DNA from: Anaerolineae bacterium
GTDB taxonomy: Bacteria > Chloroflexota > Anaerolineae > Fen-1058
Length of the DNA stretch: 55,139 nt
Direction of reading: 5' to 3'
NCBI GenBank assembly: GCA_003154115.1
Contig: PMCF01000091.1
Span: 1 to 55,139 of the forward strand
Shown here: piece by piece, positions 24,346 through 32,646 of the stretch
Numbering within the stretch: the first letter of the stretch is position 1
Layout: each line of letters opens with the position of its first letter
Program-made: the position numbers and the translations under genes
Notes under the pieces: generated by a model
Database searches by the model: none
What the model saw: the letters and a program-made list of their open reading frames with translations, nothing else
Told to the model about the DNA's origin: nothing

Positions 24346-24800
24346 TCTACGCGGCCATCGTATCATAGTCGGCTTGCAAAAATCAATGGGGAAACCTTAA
24401 AAAACGCGCATCGTAACGCAATCTCAACCACTTTTAACCGCGTCTTGACGTGAGTGCGACACAGTCTTAAGCAATCATTCAAACACAAAACTCCCCCGGC
24501 CAAATGATCAAAGAAGCCTGCGCGGTGATCGTCGTGGAGGAGGGAGACTCACACGATCGCCCCGCGTCCCTGCGGTCAGAGAGCAAAATGCCGCCTCTTG
24601 AAAAAAGCAGTTGAGTTTTCCTCATTTTTGAGGTACGCAAGTCAATCGCAATCCGCTTTCTACGTCTTGAATCTGAGCCTATCGATCTGGCGACGACTTT
24701 CTTTGCGAGCGCGGGTCGCGTTCCCGCCTTCCCTTTTCAGAACCATTCGGCGTGAACATCCGTATTCATTCATCAAGTATGTTACACTTTGAGTTGAGCC
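24346..24800. other. Gene-free leader region upstream of the 24801 operon
   Basis: No supported gene here. Base composition is AT-richer than the flanks. A hairpin GGTGATCGT/ACGATCGCC (about 24521-24559, one G-T pair) encloses a purine-rich loop with GGAGGAGGGA. After it lies a promoter-like box (TTGAGT, 24611-24616). The region may be an untranslated leader with structured RNA for the polysaccharide operon. I could not match it to a known riboswitch. Confidence 0.4.
24611..24639 (+). promoter_or_regulatory. Promoter-like element shared with rplI upstream region
   Basis: TTGAGT, a 17-bp spacer ending TTTTGAGG, then TACGCA. The same arrangement, with TATCAT as -10, precedes rplI at 37165-37193. 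The bases just before it (GAAAAAAGCAG here, GAAAAATGCGG there) also match. The -10 is poor here, so activity is uncertain. Confidence 0.35.
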
Positions 24801-25709
24801 ATGGAACCCACTGCTGTCACCGCAGAGGCGCTTGAACGCGCCATCCTGCAAACTCTGCTGTATTCTGATTTGTTCGATTATCCGCTCACGCCCGCCGAGG
24901 TCGCGCACTATCTCATCGGCGTGCCGAGTACGGTGGATGAAGTGTGTGCCTGCCTGATGCGCACGCGCGGTTTGGCGGATCGCGTCGTCGAACTGGATGG
25001 CTATCTGGCGCTGCGTGGACGCGAAGCCTTGATCGCGCGGCGGCTCGATCGGGAAGCGGCGTCCGATCGGTTGTGGCGGCGCGCACGGCGCTTTGTGCGC
25101 GTGCTGCGGCTCTTGCCGTTCGTGCGCATGATTGCGATCACCGGCGCGTTGTCGATGAACAACAGCGGCGCGGGTGATGACATCGACGTGTTGATCGTGA
25201 CCGCGCCCGATCGCGTGTGGCTGACCCGCGCGTTCGCTGTGGCGTTGGTCTATGCGGGCAAGTTGTGCGGCGATACGTTGTGTCCCAACTACGTGATCTC
25301 AGAACGCGCGCTCAGCCTGGAACGACATACCTTGTTCGTGGCGCACGAGTTTGTGCAGATGGTGCCGGTGTATGGCCGGGATGTTTACGATCGCATGTGC
25401 GCGGCGAACTGCTGGATTCAGACGATCTTGCCGAACGCGGTGCGCCCCGTATGGGACGAATCCGATCAACAGCCGGGTTTAATTGGACGCAGCTTCAAGC
25501 GCAGCCTAGAACGCCTACTCTCTGGCCGCCTGGGCGCTTCGCTGGAAACGTGGGAAATGCGCCGCAAAATCCGCAAGTTTCAACGCATGTTGGGCCGTCC
25601 GGACGGCGAAGCCATCCTCGACCGTGATCACGTCAAAGGCCACTTCGACGATTACGGCGGGCCGGTGATGCGGCTCTATGCCGAGCGCCTGGCGCAAATC
25701 GAGCCATGA
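24801..25709 (+). CDS. Nucleotidyltransferase-like protein
   Basis: A 302-residue protein. An N-terminal winged-helix-like region (ERAILQTLLYSDLFDYPLTPAEVAHYL) is followed by a nucleotidyltransferase-like core, ITGALSMNNSGAGDDIDVLIVTAPDRVWLTR (about 113-145). This resembles the G[GS]...DxD pattern of Pol-beta-type enzymes. The C-terminal half contains LCGDTLCPNYVIS and a Cys-containing MCAANCW. The substrate is unknown. It heads the polysaccharide operon and overlaps the next gene by ATGA. There is no clear Shine-Dalgarno. It might transfer a nucleotide to a sugar or a protein, but that is speculation. Confidence 0.7.
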   Translation: MEPTAVTAEALERAILQTLLYSDLFDYPLTPAEVAHYLIGVPSTVDEVCACLMRTRGLADRVVELDGYLALRGREALIARRLDREAASDRLWRRARRFVRVLRLLPFVRMIAITGALSMNNSGAGDDIDVLIVTAPDRVWLTRAFAVALVYAGKLCGDTLCPNYVISERALSLERHTLFVAHEFVQMVPVYGRDVYDRMCAANCWIQTILPNAVRPVWDESDQQPGLIGRSFKRSLERLLSGRLGASLETWEMRRKIRKFQRMLGRPDGEAILDRDHVKGHFDDYGGPVMRLYAERLAQIEP

Positions 25710-27289
25710 CAGACGTCTTGTTCGGTCAATCCTATTTTCTGCGCTTCGACCCCAAACTGTTGGCGGCAAGCCAGCCTTATCCGCCGTTGGGAACCATGTA
25801 TGCCGCATCATATCTGCGCGCGCGCGGCTACGCGGTGGCCTTGTTTGATGCGATGCTGGCTGATTCTGAAGACGAGTGGGCCGCCGCCCTCGATCGACAT
25901 CAACCGCGCTTTGCCGTGTTGTACGAAGACAACTTCAATTACTTGAGCAAGATGTGTCTGCTGCGGATGCGCGAGGCCGCCTTCACGATGATCGACATGG
26001 CAAAGGTACGCGGTTGTATCGTGATCTTGTGCGGAGCCGATGCAACCGATCACGCCGATCAATATTTCGCTCAAGGCGCGGACTATGTGCTGTTGGGTGA
26101 AGGCGAAGAGACACTGGGCGAGTTGATGGATCGCTTGACGGGCAAGACGGCTGTGCCGTTGGAAAGCATTCTTGGCCTGGCGTTTCGTCGTGCAGAGCAC
26201 GGAGTGCGGAAAGCAGATTCCGAACTCCGCATTCCGCATTCCGAATTCGACGTTAACCAGCGCCGACCGGACATCACACACCTCGACGATCTACCGTTCC
26301 CCGCGTGGGACTTGATCGACGTGGAGCGTTATCGCAGCATCTGGCTGCAACAGCACGGTTATTATTCGCTGAACATGGTGACGACGCGCGGTTGTCCCTA
26401 TCACTGCAACTGGTGCGCCAAACCGATCTGGGGACAGCGTTACCATTCGCGCTCGCCGGAAAATGTGGTGGCGGAATTGAAATGGCTGAAAGAAACGTAT
26501 CAGCCCGATCACATTTGGTTCGCCGACGACATCTTCGGCTTGAAGCCCGGCTGGATCGAGCGCTTCGGCCAGCTGGCGCGCGAACGGGAAGCCGTCATCC
26601 CATTCAAGTGTCTCTCACGCGCGGATTTGATCAAGCCCACGGTAGTTGAAGGTCTGAGAGCGGCCGGCTGCCAGACCGTGTGGATGGGCGCGGAATCCGG
26701 ATCGCAGCGCATTCTCGATGCGATGGAGAAAGGCACGACGGTGAATCAAATTGCGTCAGCACGTCGTCTGCTGGGAGCCGCCGGAATTACGGTGGCCTAC
26801 TTCTTGCAGTTTGGCTATCCGGGCGAAACGCGCGCGGATATTGAAGCGACCCTTGCCATGGTGCGCGTCACGCAACCCGATGACATCGGCATCTCGGTGT
26901 CTTATCCGTTGCCCGGCACCAAGTTCTACGAACGCGTCAAAGCCCAGTTGGGCGAGAAACAAAACTGGAACAGCAGCACCGATCTGGCGATGTTGTATCA
27001 CGGGCCGTTCACCACGGAATTCTATCGTCAGTTGCATACGGTGGTACATCAAGAATTTCGCCTGCGCAAAGGCTGGATCGAGTTGAAGCGAGTGCTGAGT
27101 CATCCGTCTCGCTGGCGGTTACGGCACGCGCGCCTGATCGCCGCGTCGCTCTATCGGTGGGCCACCTTGCCGTGGACGCGCTGGCAGCTGACTCGCCTGG
27201 AACACCGATCACAACCGGCGCTGGCGCCGCTGCCCGTGGCGTTAAGTCCGCAGGAAGCCGCGCAGCCCAGCGCGCAATCTCGATCATGA
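25706..27289 (+). CDS. B12-binding-domain radical SAM protein
   Basis: A 527-residue protein. A cobalamin-binding-like Rossmann domain comes first (PPLGTMYAASYLRARGYAVALFDAML, ending ADYVLLGEGEETLGEL). A radical SAM domain follows with the cluster motif in TTRGCPYHCNWCAKPIWGQ (CxxxCxxC) and downstream FADDIFGLKPGW and GAESGSQRILDAMEKG. This class performs methylations and other radical reactions on sugars or lipids. An extra in-frame segment, DSELRIPHSEFDV (about 26216-26255), comes from a dispersed DNA repeat between the two domains. ATGA overlaps couple it to both neighbours. Confidence 0.88.
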   Translation: MTDVLFGQSYFLRFDPKLLAASQPYPPLGTMYAASYLRARGYAVALFDAMLADSEDEWAAALDRHQPRFAVLYEDNFNYLSKMCLLRMREAAFTMIDMAKVRGCIVILCGADATDHADQYFAQGADYVLLGEGEETLGELMDRLTGKTAVPLESILGLAFRRAEHGVRKADSELRIPHSEFDVNQRRPDITHLDDLPFPAWDLIDVERYRSIWLQQHGYYSLNMVTTRGCPYHCNWCAKPIWGQRYHSRSPENVVAELKWLKETYQPDHIWFADDIFGLKPGWIERFGQLAREREAVIPFKCLSRADLIKPTVVEGLRAAGCQTVWMGAESGSQRILDAMEKGTTVNQIASARRLLGAAGITVAYFLQFGYPGETRADIEATLAMVRVTQPDDIGISVSYPLPGTKFYERVKAQLGEKQNWNSSTDLAMLYHGPFTTEFYRQLHTVVHQEFRLRKGWIELKRVLSHPSRWRLRHARLIAASLYRWATLPWTRWQLTRLEHRSQPALAPLPVALSPQEAAQPSAQSRS

Positions 27290-28122
27290 ATACGTCACCC
27301 GCACCACCGACCAGCGATCATTTCGATCGTGTCGCTACCGCTTTCTCACGCAAGGCCGATGAGTATGATGCGTTTGGCGACGCTCACATCAACCTCGCGC
27401 GCATGCGCCGCAAAGTGTACGACCACGTCCTGCGGTTTGCGCAGCCCACCGATCGGATCCTGGAACTCAATGCGGGCACCGGCATCGACGCCGCCTTCTT
27501 CGCCCAGCAGGGTTACACCGTGCACGCCATCGACATCGCGCCCGGCATGCTCGATCATCTCGCGGCAAAGATCGAGCAGCAGCACCTGCGCGATCGGCTG
27601 ACGTATCAGGCGTTGTCGTTCACGGAGATCGATCGGGTTGAGGGCGGACCGTTCCACTACATCTTCTCCAATTTCGGCGGACTGAATTGCATCCCCGATC
27701 TATCGTTGGTCACGCGTCATCTGCCGAAAATCCTCGTGCCAGGTGGGCGGTTGACGTGGGTGATCATGCCGCCCGTCTGCCCGTGGGAGATCGCGCTGCT
27801 GTTGAAGGGCAAAGTCCGCATTGCCACGCGGCGTCTACGGAAAGGTGGCACGCTGGCGCATGTGGAAGGCGTGCGCTTCATGACGTATTATTTCACGCCA
27901 TCTCACGTGCTGAAAATGCTTGGCCCCGATTTTCAAGTGCAGCGCTTGGAGGGCCTGTCTGTTTTCACGCCGCCGGCCGATCGGATAAATTTTCCCCGGC
28001 GTTTTCCGCAGCTATATCGCACGCTCGTCAGAATCGACGACGCCCTGTCGCCGCACGCGCCGTTCAATCGTTGGGGCGACTTCTTCATCTTGACTGCGCA
28101 GTACACTCCACACGCTGGATGA
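27286..28122 (+). CDS. Class I SAM-dependent methyltransferase
   Basis: A 278-residue protein. Motif I is DRILELNAGTGIDAAFFAQQGYTVHAIDIAPGM, and the post-motif FHYIFSNFGGLNCIPDL is in place. The nucleophile-like acidic region follows in order. The start is ATG 27286 overlapping the upstream stop. It may methylate a sugar or lipid precursor in the same pathway as the radical SAM enzyme before it. The target is not visible. Confidence 0.86.
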   Translation: MNTSPAPPTSDHFDRVATAFSRKADEYDAFGDAHINLARMRRKVYDHVLRFAQPTDRILELNAGTGIDAAFFAQQGYTVHAIDIAPGMLDHLAAKIEQQHLRDRLTYQALSFTEIDRVEGGPFHYIFSNFGGLNCIPDLSLVTRHLPKILVPGGRLTWVIMPPVCPWEIALLLKGKVRIATRRLRKGGTLAHVEGVRFMTYYFTPSHVLKMLGPDFQVQRLEGLSVFTPPADRINFPRRFPQLYRTLVRIDDALSPHAPFNRWGDFFILTAQYTPHAG

Positions 28123-29408
28123 TAATGGACTCAAACGCATCATCGTTGCTGGCTGTTCCTGCCGTTCAGCCCGTTGCCCGGCGCATCAGATTGAACTCGA
28201 TCTGGTTATTGCTGGCGCGCCTGATCACGCAGGCCCAGCTGATCGTGTTCACCGTGCTCGTCGCGCGCAGTTTGGGAGCAGGCGGCTTCGGGCAATATGC
28301 CTTTGTCGCCGCGCTGATCTTCTTGGGCAACGTCGCCACGACCTTTGGTACGGATACCTTGCTCATCCGCGAAGTGGCGCGCGACCGGCAAACTCACAAT
28401 GGCTTCATCCCCGCAGCGTTGGGGATTCAATTGACGCTATCCGTAATATGGCTGCTTGTCGTGGGAATCGGCGCGGATGTCTTGAAGGGCCAATCACCGG
28501 ACGTCGTGCTGGCGTTGAAGGTGTATAGCCTGTCGCTGATTCCACTGGCTTTCTTCACGGTATTCACGGCAGTGCTGCGCGCGCACGAGCGCATGGATGT
28601 GTATCTGCTGCTCAACGGAATCGTGGCCTTGATGCAACTCGCTGGGGCCTGGTGGGTGCTAGCACAAAACGGCAACTTGTTGTCGCTCGTGATGATGTTG
28701 AACGTAGTGCAGCTCTGCGCGGCCATCATTGCCGGGGTACTGTGTCGCAGCAGTTTGCCGGCGTTCCATTTTCACTGGAGCGTCACACGTTCCCAACTGA
28801 TCGATGTTGCACGCCTAGCGTGGCCCTTCGCCTTGTTGGGTGTGTTGGCGGTGATCTATCAACGCCTCGGTGTGCTGATGTTGTCCACGCTGGGGACGGA
28901 ATCTCAGACGGGTTGGTACGCGGCCGCAACACGTGTGGTCGAGCCGCTGAAGATATTGCACTTCGCCGTGCTGGGTGCGCTGCTGCCGGCGTTGGCCCAT
29001 CTTGAAGTTTCGATCGCCGATCGGCAACAAAACCGCATAACGGCGCACCTCTTCCAGCGTTCCATGTTATTCTTGCTGATAGTCAGCGCGTTGGCGGCGG
29101 GCGCCATCAGCGTGTTGGCGCAACCGATCGTGATACTGCTCTTTGGTGCAAGTTATGCGCCATCCGCCGCGCTGGTACAACTCTTGGCGATAAGTCTGAT
29201 TCCATACACGATCTCGGCCAGTCTATCGCTGCGGCTAGTGACGCAACGCAAAGAACGGCGCGTGTTGTGGGTCACGGCGCTGAGCGTGATAGTGGCTTTC
29301 TTCTTGAATCGCTGGCTGATTCCCGGCTATGCATCAAGCGGAGCCGCGTTGGTCGTCGTCGGCAGCGAAAGTTTTCTGGCCCTGCTGCTAGTCGTCGTGA
29401 GGCGCTGA
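28119..29408 (+). CDS. Polysaccharide flippase (Wzx/MATE-like), arm 1
   Basis: A protein of about 429 residues with 12 or so TM segments. The start IRLNSIWLLLARLITQAQLIVFTVLVARSLGAGGFGQYAF is typical of polysaccharide flippases, which move lipid-linked sugars to the outer face. I used ATG 28119, whose TGA overlap couples it to the methyltransferase; ATG 28125 is an alternative. Its stop overlaps the next start (TGATG). A second, divergent flippase lies at 35451. Confidence 0.88.
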   Translation: MIMDSNASSLLAVPAVQPVARRIRLNSIWLLLARLITQAQLIVFTVLVARSLGAGGFGQYAFVAALIFLGNVATTFGTDTLLIREVARDRQTHNGFIPAALGIQLTLSVIWLLVVGIGADVLKGQSPDVVLALKVYSLSLIPLAFFTVFTAVLRAHERMDVYLLLNGIVALMQLAGAWWVLAQNGNLLSLVMMLNVVQLCAAIIAGVLCRSSLPAFHFHWSVTRSQLIDVARLAWPFALLGVLAVIYQRLGVLMLSTLGTESQTGWYAAATRVVEPLKILHFAVLGALLPALAHLEVSIADRQQNRITAHLFQRSMLFLLIVSALAAGAISVLAQPIVILLFGASYAPSAALVQLLAISLIPYTISASLSLRLVTQRKERRVLWVTALSVIVAFFLNRWLIPGYASSGAALVVVGSESFLALLLVVVRR

Positions 29409-30181
29409 TGTTGAACTTGCCTGAACAAACGGATGATGACGCTCCGATCTTCACGGCCGCCGCTATGCTGGCGCAACGCTGGCGCACGAACCGCGCGCCG
29501 AAAATTTCGTCGCCACACACCGTCATCATTTGTTATCAACGCGATCCGATCACGGCGCTACTCAAGCGCCAGCGCGCTGCCAAGATTGATGGCTTCTTCG
29601 GCGAACTGCGCGTGCTGAAGAGGCGTGACCACTCGATCGGCCTGCTACAGCCCGTCGGACCTGGCGCACCGATCGTGGCGGCGGTGGTGGAAGAATTGAT
29701 CGCGTTCGGCGTGCAGCAGTTCATCTCGATCGGGCTGGCGGGCGGCCTGCAAGCCGATCTGCATCCCGGCGACATCGTCATTTGCGAGCGCGCCTTGCGT
29801 GACGAAGGCACCTCATATCATTATCTGCCGCCCGCTCGATCGGTTGACGCGAATCCGACGTTGGTACAGCAGATCAGCGCGGCATTTGCAGCGCGCCAGA
29901 TCGATCATTCGATCGGCGCAAGTTGGACGACCGACGCACCCTATCGCGAGATGCGCCGCAAGGTAGAGGCTTATCGCGACGAGGGCGTGAAAACCGTCGA
30001 GATGGAAGCCGCCGCTTTGTTCGCCGTGGGTCAACGTCTGGGCGTGCCGACAGCCGCCGTGTTCGTGATCGGCGATCGGTTGGCCGATCTGGCGTGGCAG
30101 CCTCCGATCGATCCACAGCCCTTACGACACAGTCTCGCCAGTGTCGCCCACGCTATCGTCGAGTGGTTAAGTTCAAAGTGA
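29408..30181 (+). CDS. Nucleoside phosphorylase family protein (PNP/UDP type)
   Basis: A 257-residue protein. It has the FGVQQFISIGLAGGLQADLHPGDIVICERALRDEG core of the PNP_UDP family and the conserved VKTVEMEAAALFAVGQ helix near residue 200. Such enzymes cleave nucleosides with phosphate. It lacks the canonical first glycine-rich loop of purine phosphorylase as far as I can see. It is surprising inside a polysaccharide operon, where it may salvage nucleotide by-products. The start overlaps the flippase stop. Confidence 0.82.
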   Translation: MLNLPEQTDDDAPIFTAAAMLAQRWRTNRAPKISSPHTVIICYQRDPITALLKRQRAAKIDGFFGELRVLKRRDHSIGLLQPVGPGAPIVAAVVEELIAFGVQQFISIGLAGGLQADLHPGDIVICERALRDEGTSYHYLPPARSVDANPTLVQQISAAFAARQIDHSIGASWTTDAPYREMRRKVEAYRDEGVKTVEMEAAALFAVGQRLGVPTAAVFVIGDRLADLAWQPPIDPQPLRHSLASVAHAIVEWLSSK

Positions 30182-30188
30182 AGGCCGC

Positions 30189-31349
30189 ATGCAAGTCGCG
30201 CTTGTCGTGAATGCCTACAACCGGCCGCAGGCACTGGCGCGCTTGTTGGCGTCGTTGCAGCAGGCGGCTTATCCCGCCGCTGGGATCGTGCCGCTGATCA
30301 TCTCGATCGATCGCGGCGGTAGTGATGAAGTACGGCGGGTGGCCGACAACTTGGCGTGGTCATATGGCCCGAAGGAGGTGATTCTCCAAAAGCAACATCT
30401 GGGGCTGGTGCAGCATTTTTTCGCGTGCGGCGATCTGACTCAACGCTATGATGCTATCGTTTATCTTGAAGACGATCTGACGGTCTCGCCCGTCTTCTAT
30501 GCCTACACCTCACAAGCGCTGTCGTTTTATCAGCCGGATGATCGGATTGCTGGGCTGTCGCTCTTCGGTTTGTGGTTTAACGGTTACACCCAACAGCCGT
30601 TTGCGCCGTTGGCCGATGGCTCTGATGTATTCTTCGTGCAAGTGCCCTACACGCAAGGGCTGGCTTTCACGCGCGCCCACTGGACCAACTTCGCTGCGTG
30701 GCGTCATTCGTCACTCGCCATAGCCGCGCCGAGCATGCCGCTGCATGAAGCGTGGTCGCGTTTTGATCGAGAGGATTGGTTTCCACTGCTCGCCAAATAT
30801 GTGATCACAACCGATCGCTATTTTGTCTTCCCGCGTGTGTCGCACACCACAGGCTGGGGCGATGCGGGCACGCACTTCTCACAAGCCAGCCGTTTCTTTC
30901 AAGTGCCGATGCAGCGCGATAAACAGCACTACGCTTTCAATCCGTTGGATGACTCTGTCGCGGTGTACGATTCCTTCTTTGAACTCCAACCCGATCGACT
31001 CAATCGGCTGACCGATCGCTGGCACGACTACGACTACACCCTCGATCTGTACGGCATCAAGTCCCGATCGAATCTGTGCGCGCAATACGCCCTCACTTCA
31101 CGGCCTTGCCACAACCCCATCGCTGCGTTTAGCAAAACGCTATGGCCCATCGAGATGAATGTCGTCGATCAAGTGCCCGGCGTGGACATCCACTTCTGCC
31201 GCACAGAAGATATCCGCTGGGATCGACTGTCGCGGTTGCAGTTGTGGCACAGCAACTACGAATACTTCGCACGCGGGCGCACACCGCGGTTGACCGCTGT
31301 ATTGAAATTGGCGTTAGCGAAATTACTACGCCGTGTTCGGTCTCATTAG
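30189..31349 (+). CDS. Glycosyltransferase (GT-A fold, N-acetylglucosaminyltransferase-like)
   Basis: A 386-residue protein. The N-terminus VALVVNAYNRPQALARLLASLQQA with SIDRGG is the GT-A nucleotide-sugar start. YDAIVYLEDDLTVSPVFYAY contains an EDD acidic motif like that of GnT-I-type enzymes, which hold the metal and UDP-sugar. GAAGG precedes the ATG. It lies between the phosphorylase and the O-antigen-ligase-like gene and probably extends the exported glycan. The acceptor and sugar are unknown. Confidence 0.78.
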   Translation: MQVALVVNAYNRPQALARLLASLQQAAYPAAGIVPLIISIDRGGSDEVRRVADNLAWSYGPKEVILQKQHLGLVQHFFACGDLTQRYDAIVYLEDDLTVSPVFYAYTSQALSFYQPDDRIAGLSLFGLWFNGYTQQPFAPLADGSDVFFVQVPYTQGLAFTRAHWTNFAAWRHSSLAIAAPSMPLHEAWSRFDREDWFPLLAKYVITTDRYFVFPRVSHTTGWGDAGTHFSQASRFFQVPMQRDKQHYAFNPLDDSVAVYDSFFELQPDRLNRLTDRWHDYDYTLDLYGIKSRSNLCAQYALTSRPCHNPIAAFSKTLWPIEMNVVDQVPGVDIHFCRTEDIRWDRLSRLQLWHSNYEYFARGRTPRLTAVLKLALAKLLRRVRSH

Positions 31350-31350
31350 C

Positions 31351-32646
31351 ATGACTTCTCGTCTTCTACGCGTCAGCCGCGCCGCCACATTGATCACCCT
31401 CGTCGTGATGGCGTGGCAGGTTAGCCTGCCGCTGGCTCTGCCGCAATTCGATGTCGCCAGCTTGCCGCTGTCTTACCTCGCCCCGGCCGTACGTCTCGCC
31501 GAGATCACGGCCTTGATTGCTATCGCTGCGTATGCGTTGGCGGGCTGGCCGAATCGCGCTGCGCTCCGCTCCGGGTGGCGCAGAGTCTTTGTGTTGTCGC
31601 TGCTGGGCTTGATTGTCTTTGAAACACTTTCGATTGCGTGGTCAATGCAGCGTGGCTTAGCGGCGATGCAAGTATTGCACGTGGTTGTGTGGGCAGCCTT
31701 CGCTCTGCTGATCGCCTGCACCGAGTGGCCTGCTTCGACGATGACGTTTGCTTTGTTGCTGGGACTAGTGCTTCACGGCCTCGTCGGCTTCGTGCAGATC
31801 AGTCTGCAGCCGCTCGTGCAAATCACGCCTCAGAATAGCGGCATCAGCGTCGTCTTCAACAATGCTCAGCATTTGCAGCGCGTCTATGGCTTAAGCCCGC
31901 ATCCCAACCTGCTAGGCGGACACCTCGCAATTGGCGTGATCTTGACCGTGGGTCTCATTATCACGCAGCGGTGCACCAAACGATTTTTGTTGAGCGTGGC
32001 CTGGCTGATCCTGTGGATCACGTTGCTGCTGACGTTCTCACGCTCGGCCTGGCTGGCGGTGATCGGCGGCAGTATCGTCGCAGGGGTGTTACTGGTCCGG
32101 GGCAGATACTTGACGTGGTCGCTGCGTAAGCCCCTCGTGATGTTGAGCGGTCTGGGGTTGATCGTCGTCGTGATTTTCGCCGTATGGTTTCAGCCGTTCC
32201 TCGCCAATCGCCTCGACATCACGGCGACGCCTTATGAAACACAGGCAATCACTGATCGCTTGAGCTCGGCCCAGTTGGCATTGCAAATCTTCGCGGCGCA
32301 TCCATTGACGGGGGTGGGCGTGTCGCAATCGATCAGCGCGGCGCGCGATCTGGTTGGCACGCCGATCGATTGGGTGCACAACGTGCCACTGTTGATCGCG
32401 GCTGAGTTGGGCGTGGGGGGCATCGTACTGATCGGGTTGATGCTGATCGCGCTGGGTGTGATCGGCGTGCAGCGCTGGCGAACGCGATCGATCTCACTGT
32501 GGCAGGCGTTAGTCGGCGGCGCGCTGATCGCGCTGCTCGTCGTGATGCAGTTCGATCACTACGTGTGGACGATGTCGCAGGGCGGGTTGTTGTGGGCGTG
32601 GCTGGTCGGTTGGTGGCTGCGCGCTGATCACACGACCGCGTCGTAG
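31351..32646 (+). CDS. O-antigen ligase/polymerase family protein, arm 1
   Basis: A polytopic protein of about 431 residues (roughly ten TM helices) with LLLTFSRSAWLAVIGGSIVAG and HPLTGVGVSQSISAARDLVG, typical of the Wzy_C/O-antigen ligase superfamily. It would polymerise or transfer lipid-linked glycan outside the membrane. ATG 31351 is two bases after the glycosyltransferase stop; a GTG at 31333 is an alternative start. Its 3' end overlaps the convergent GT4 gene by 19 bp. Confidence 0.84.
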   Translation: MTSRLLRVSRAATLITLVVMAWQVSLPLALPQFDVASLPLSYLAPAVRLAEITALIAIAAYALAGWPNRAALRSGWRRVFVLSLLGLIVFETLSIAWSMQRGLAAMQVLHVVVWAAFALLIACTEWPASTMTFALLLGLVLHGLVGFVQISLQPLVQITPQNSGISVVFNNAQHLQRVYGLSPHPNLLGGHLAIGVILTVGLIITQRCTKRFLLSVAWLILWITLLLTFSRSAWLAVIGGSIVAGVLLVRGRYLTWSLRKPLVMLSGLGLIVVVIFAVWFQPFLANRLDITATPYETQAITDRLSSAQLALQIFAAHPLTGVGVSQSISAARDLVGTPIDWVHNVPLLIAAELGVGGIVLIGLMLIALGVIGVQRWRTRSISLWQALVGGALIALLVVMQFDHYVWTMSQGGLLWAWLVGWWLRADHTTAS

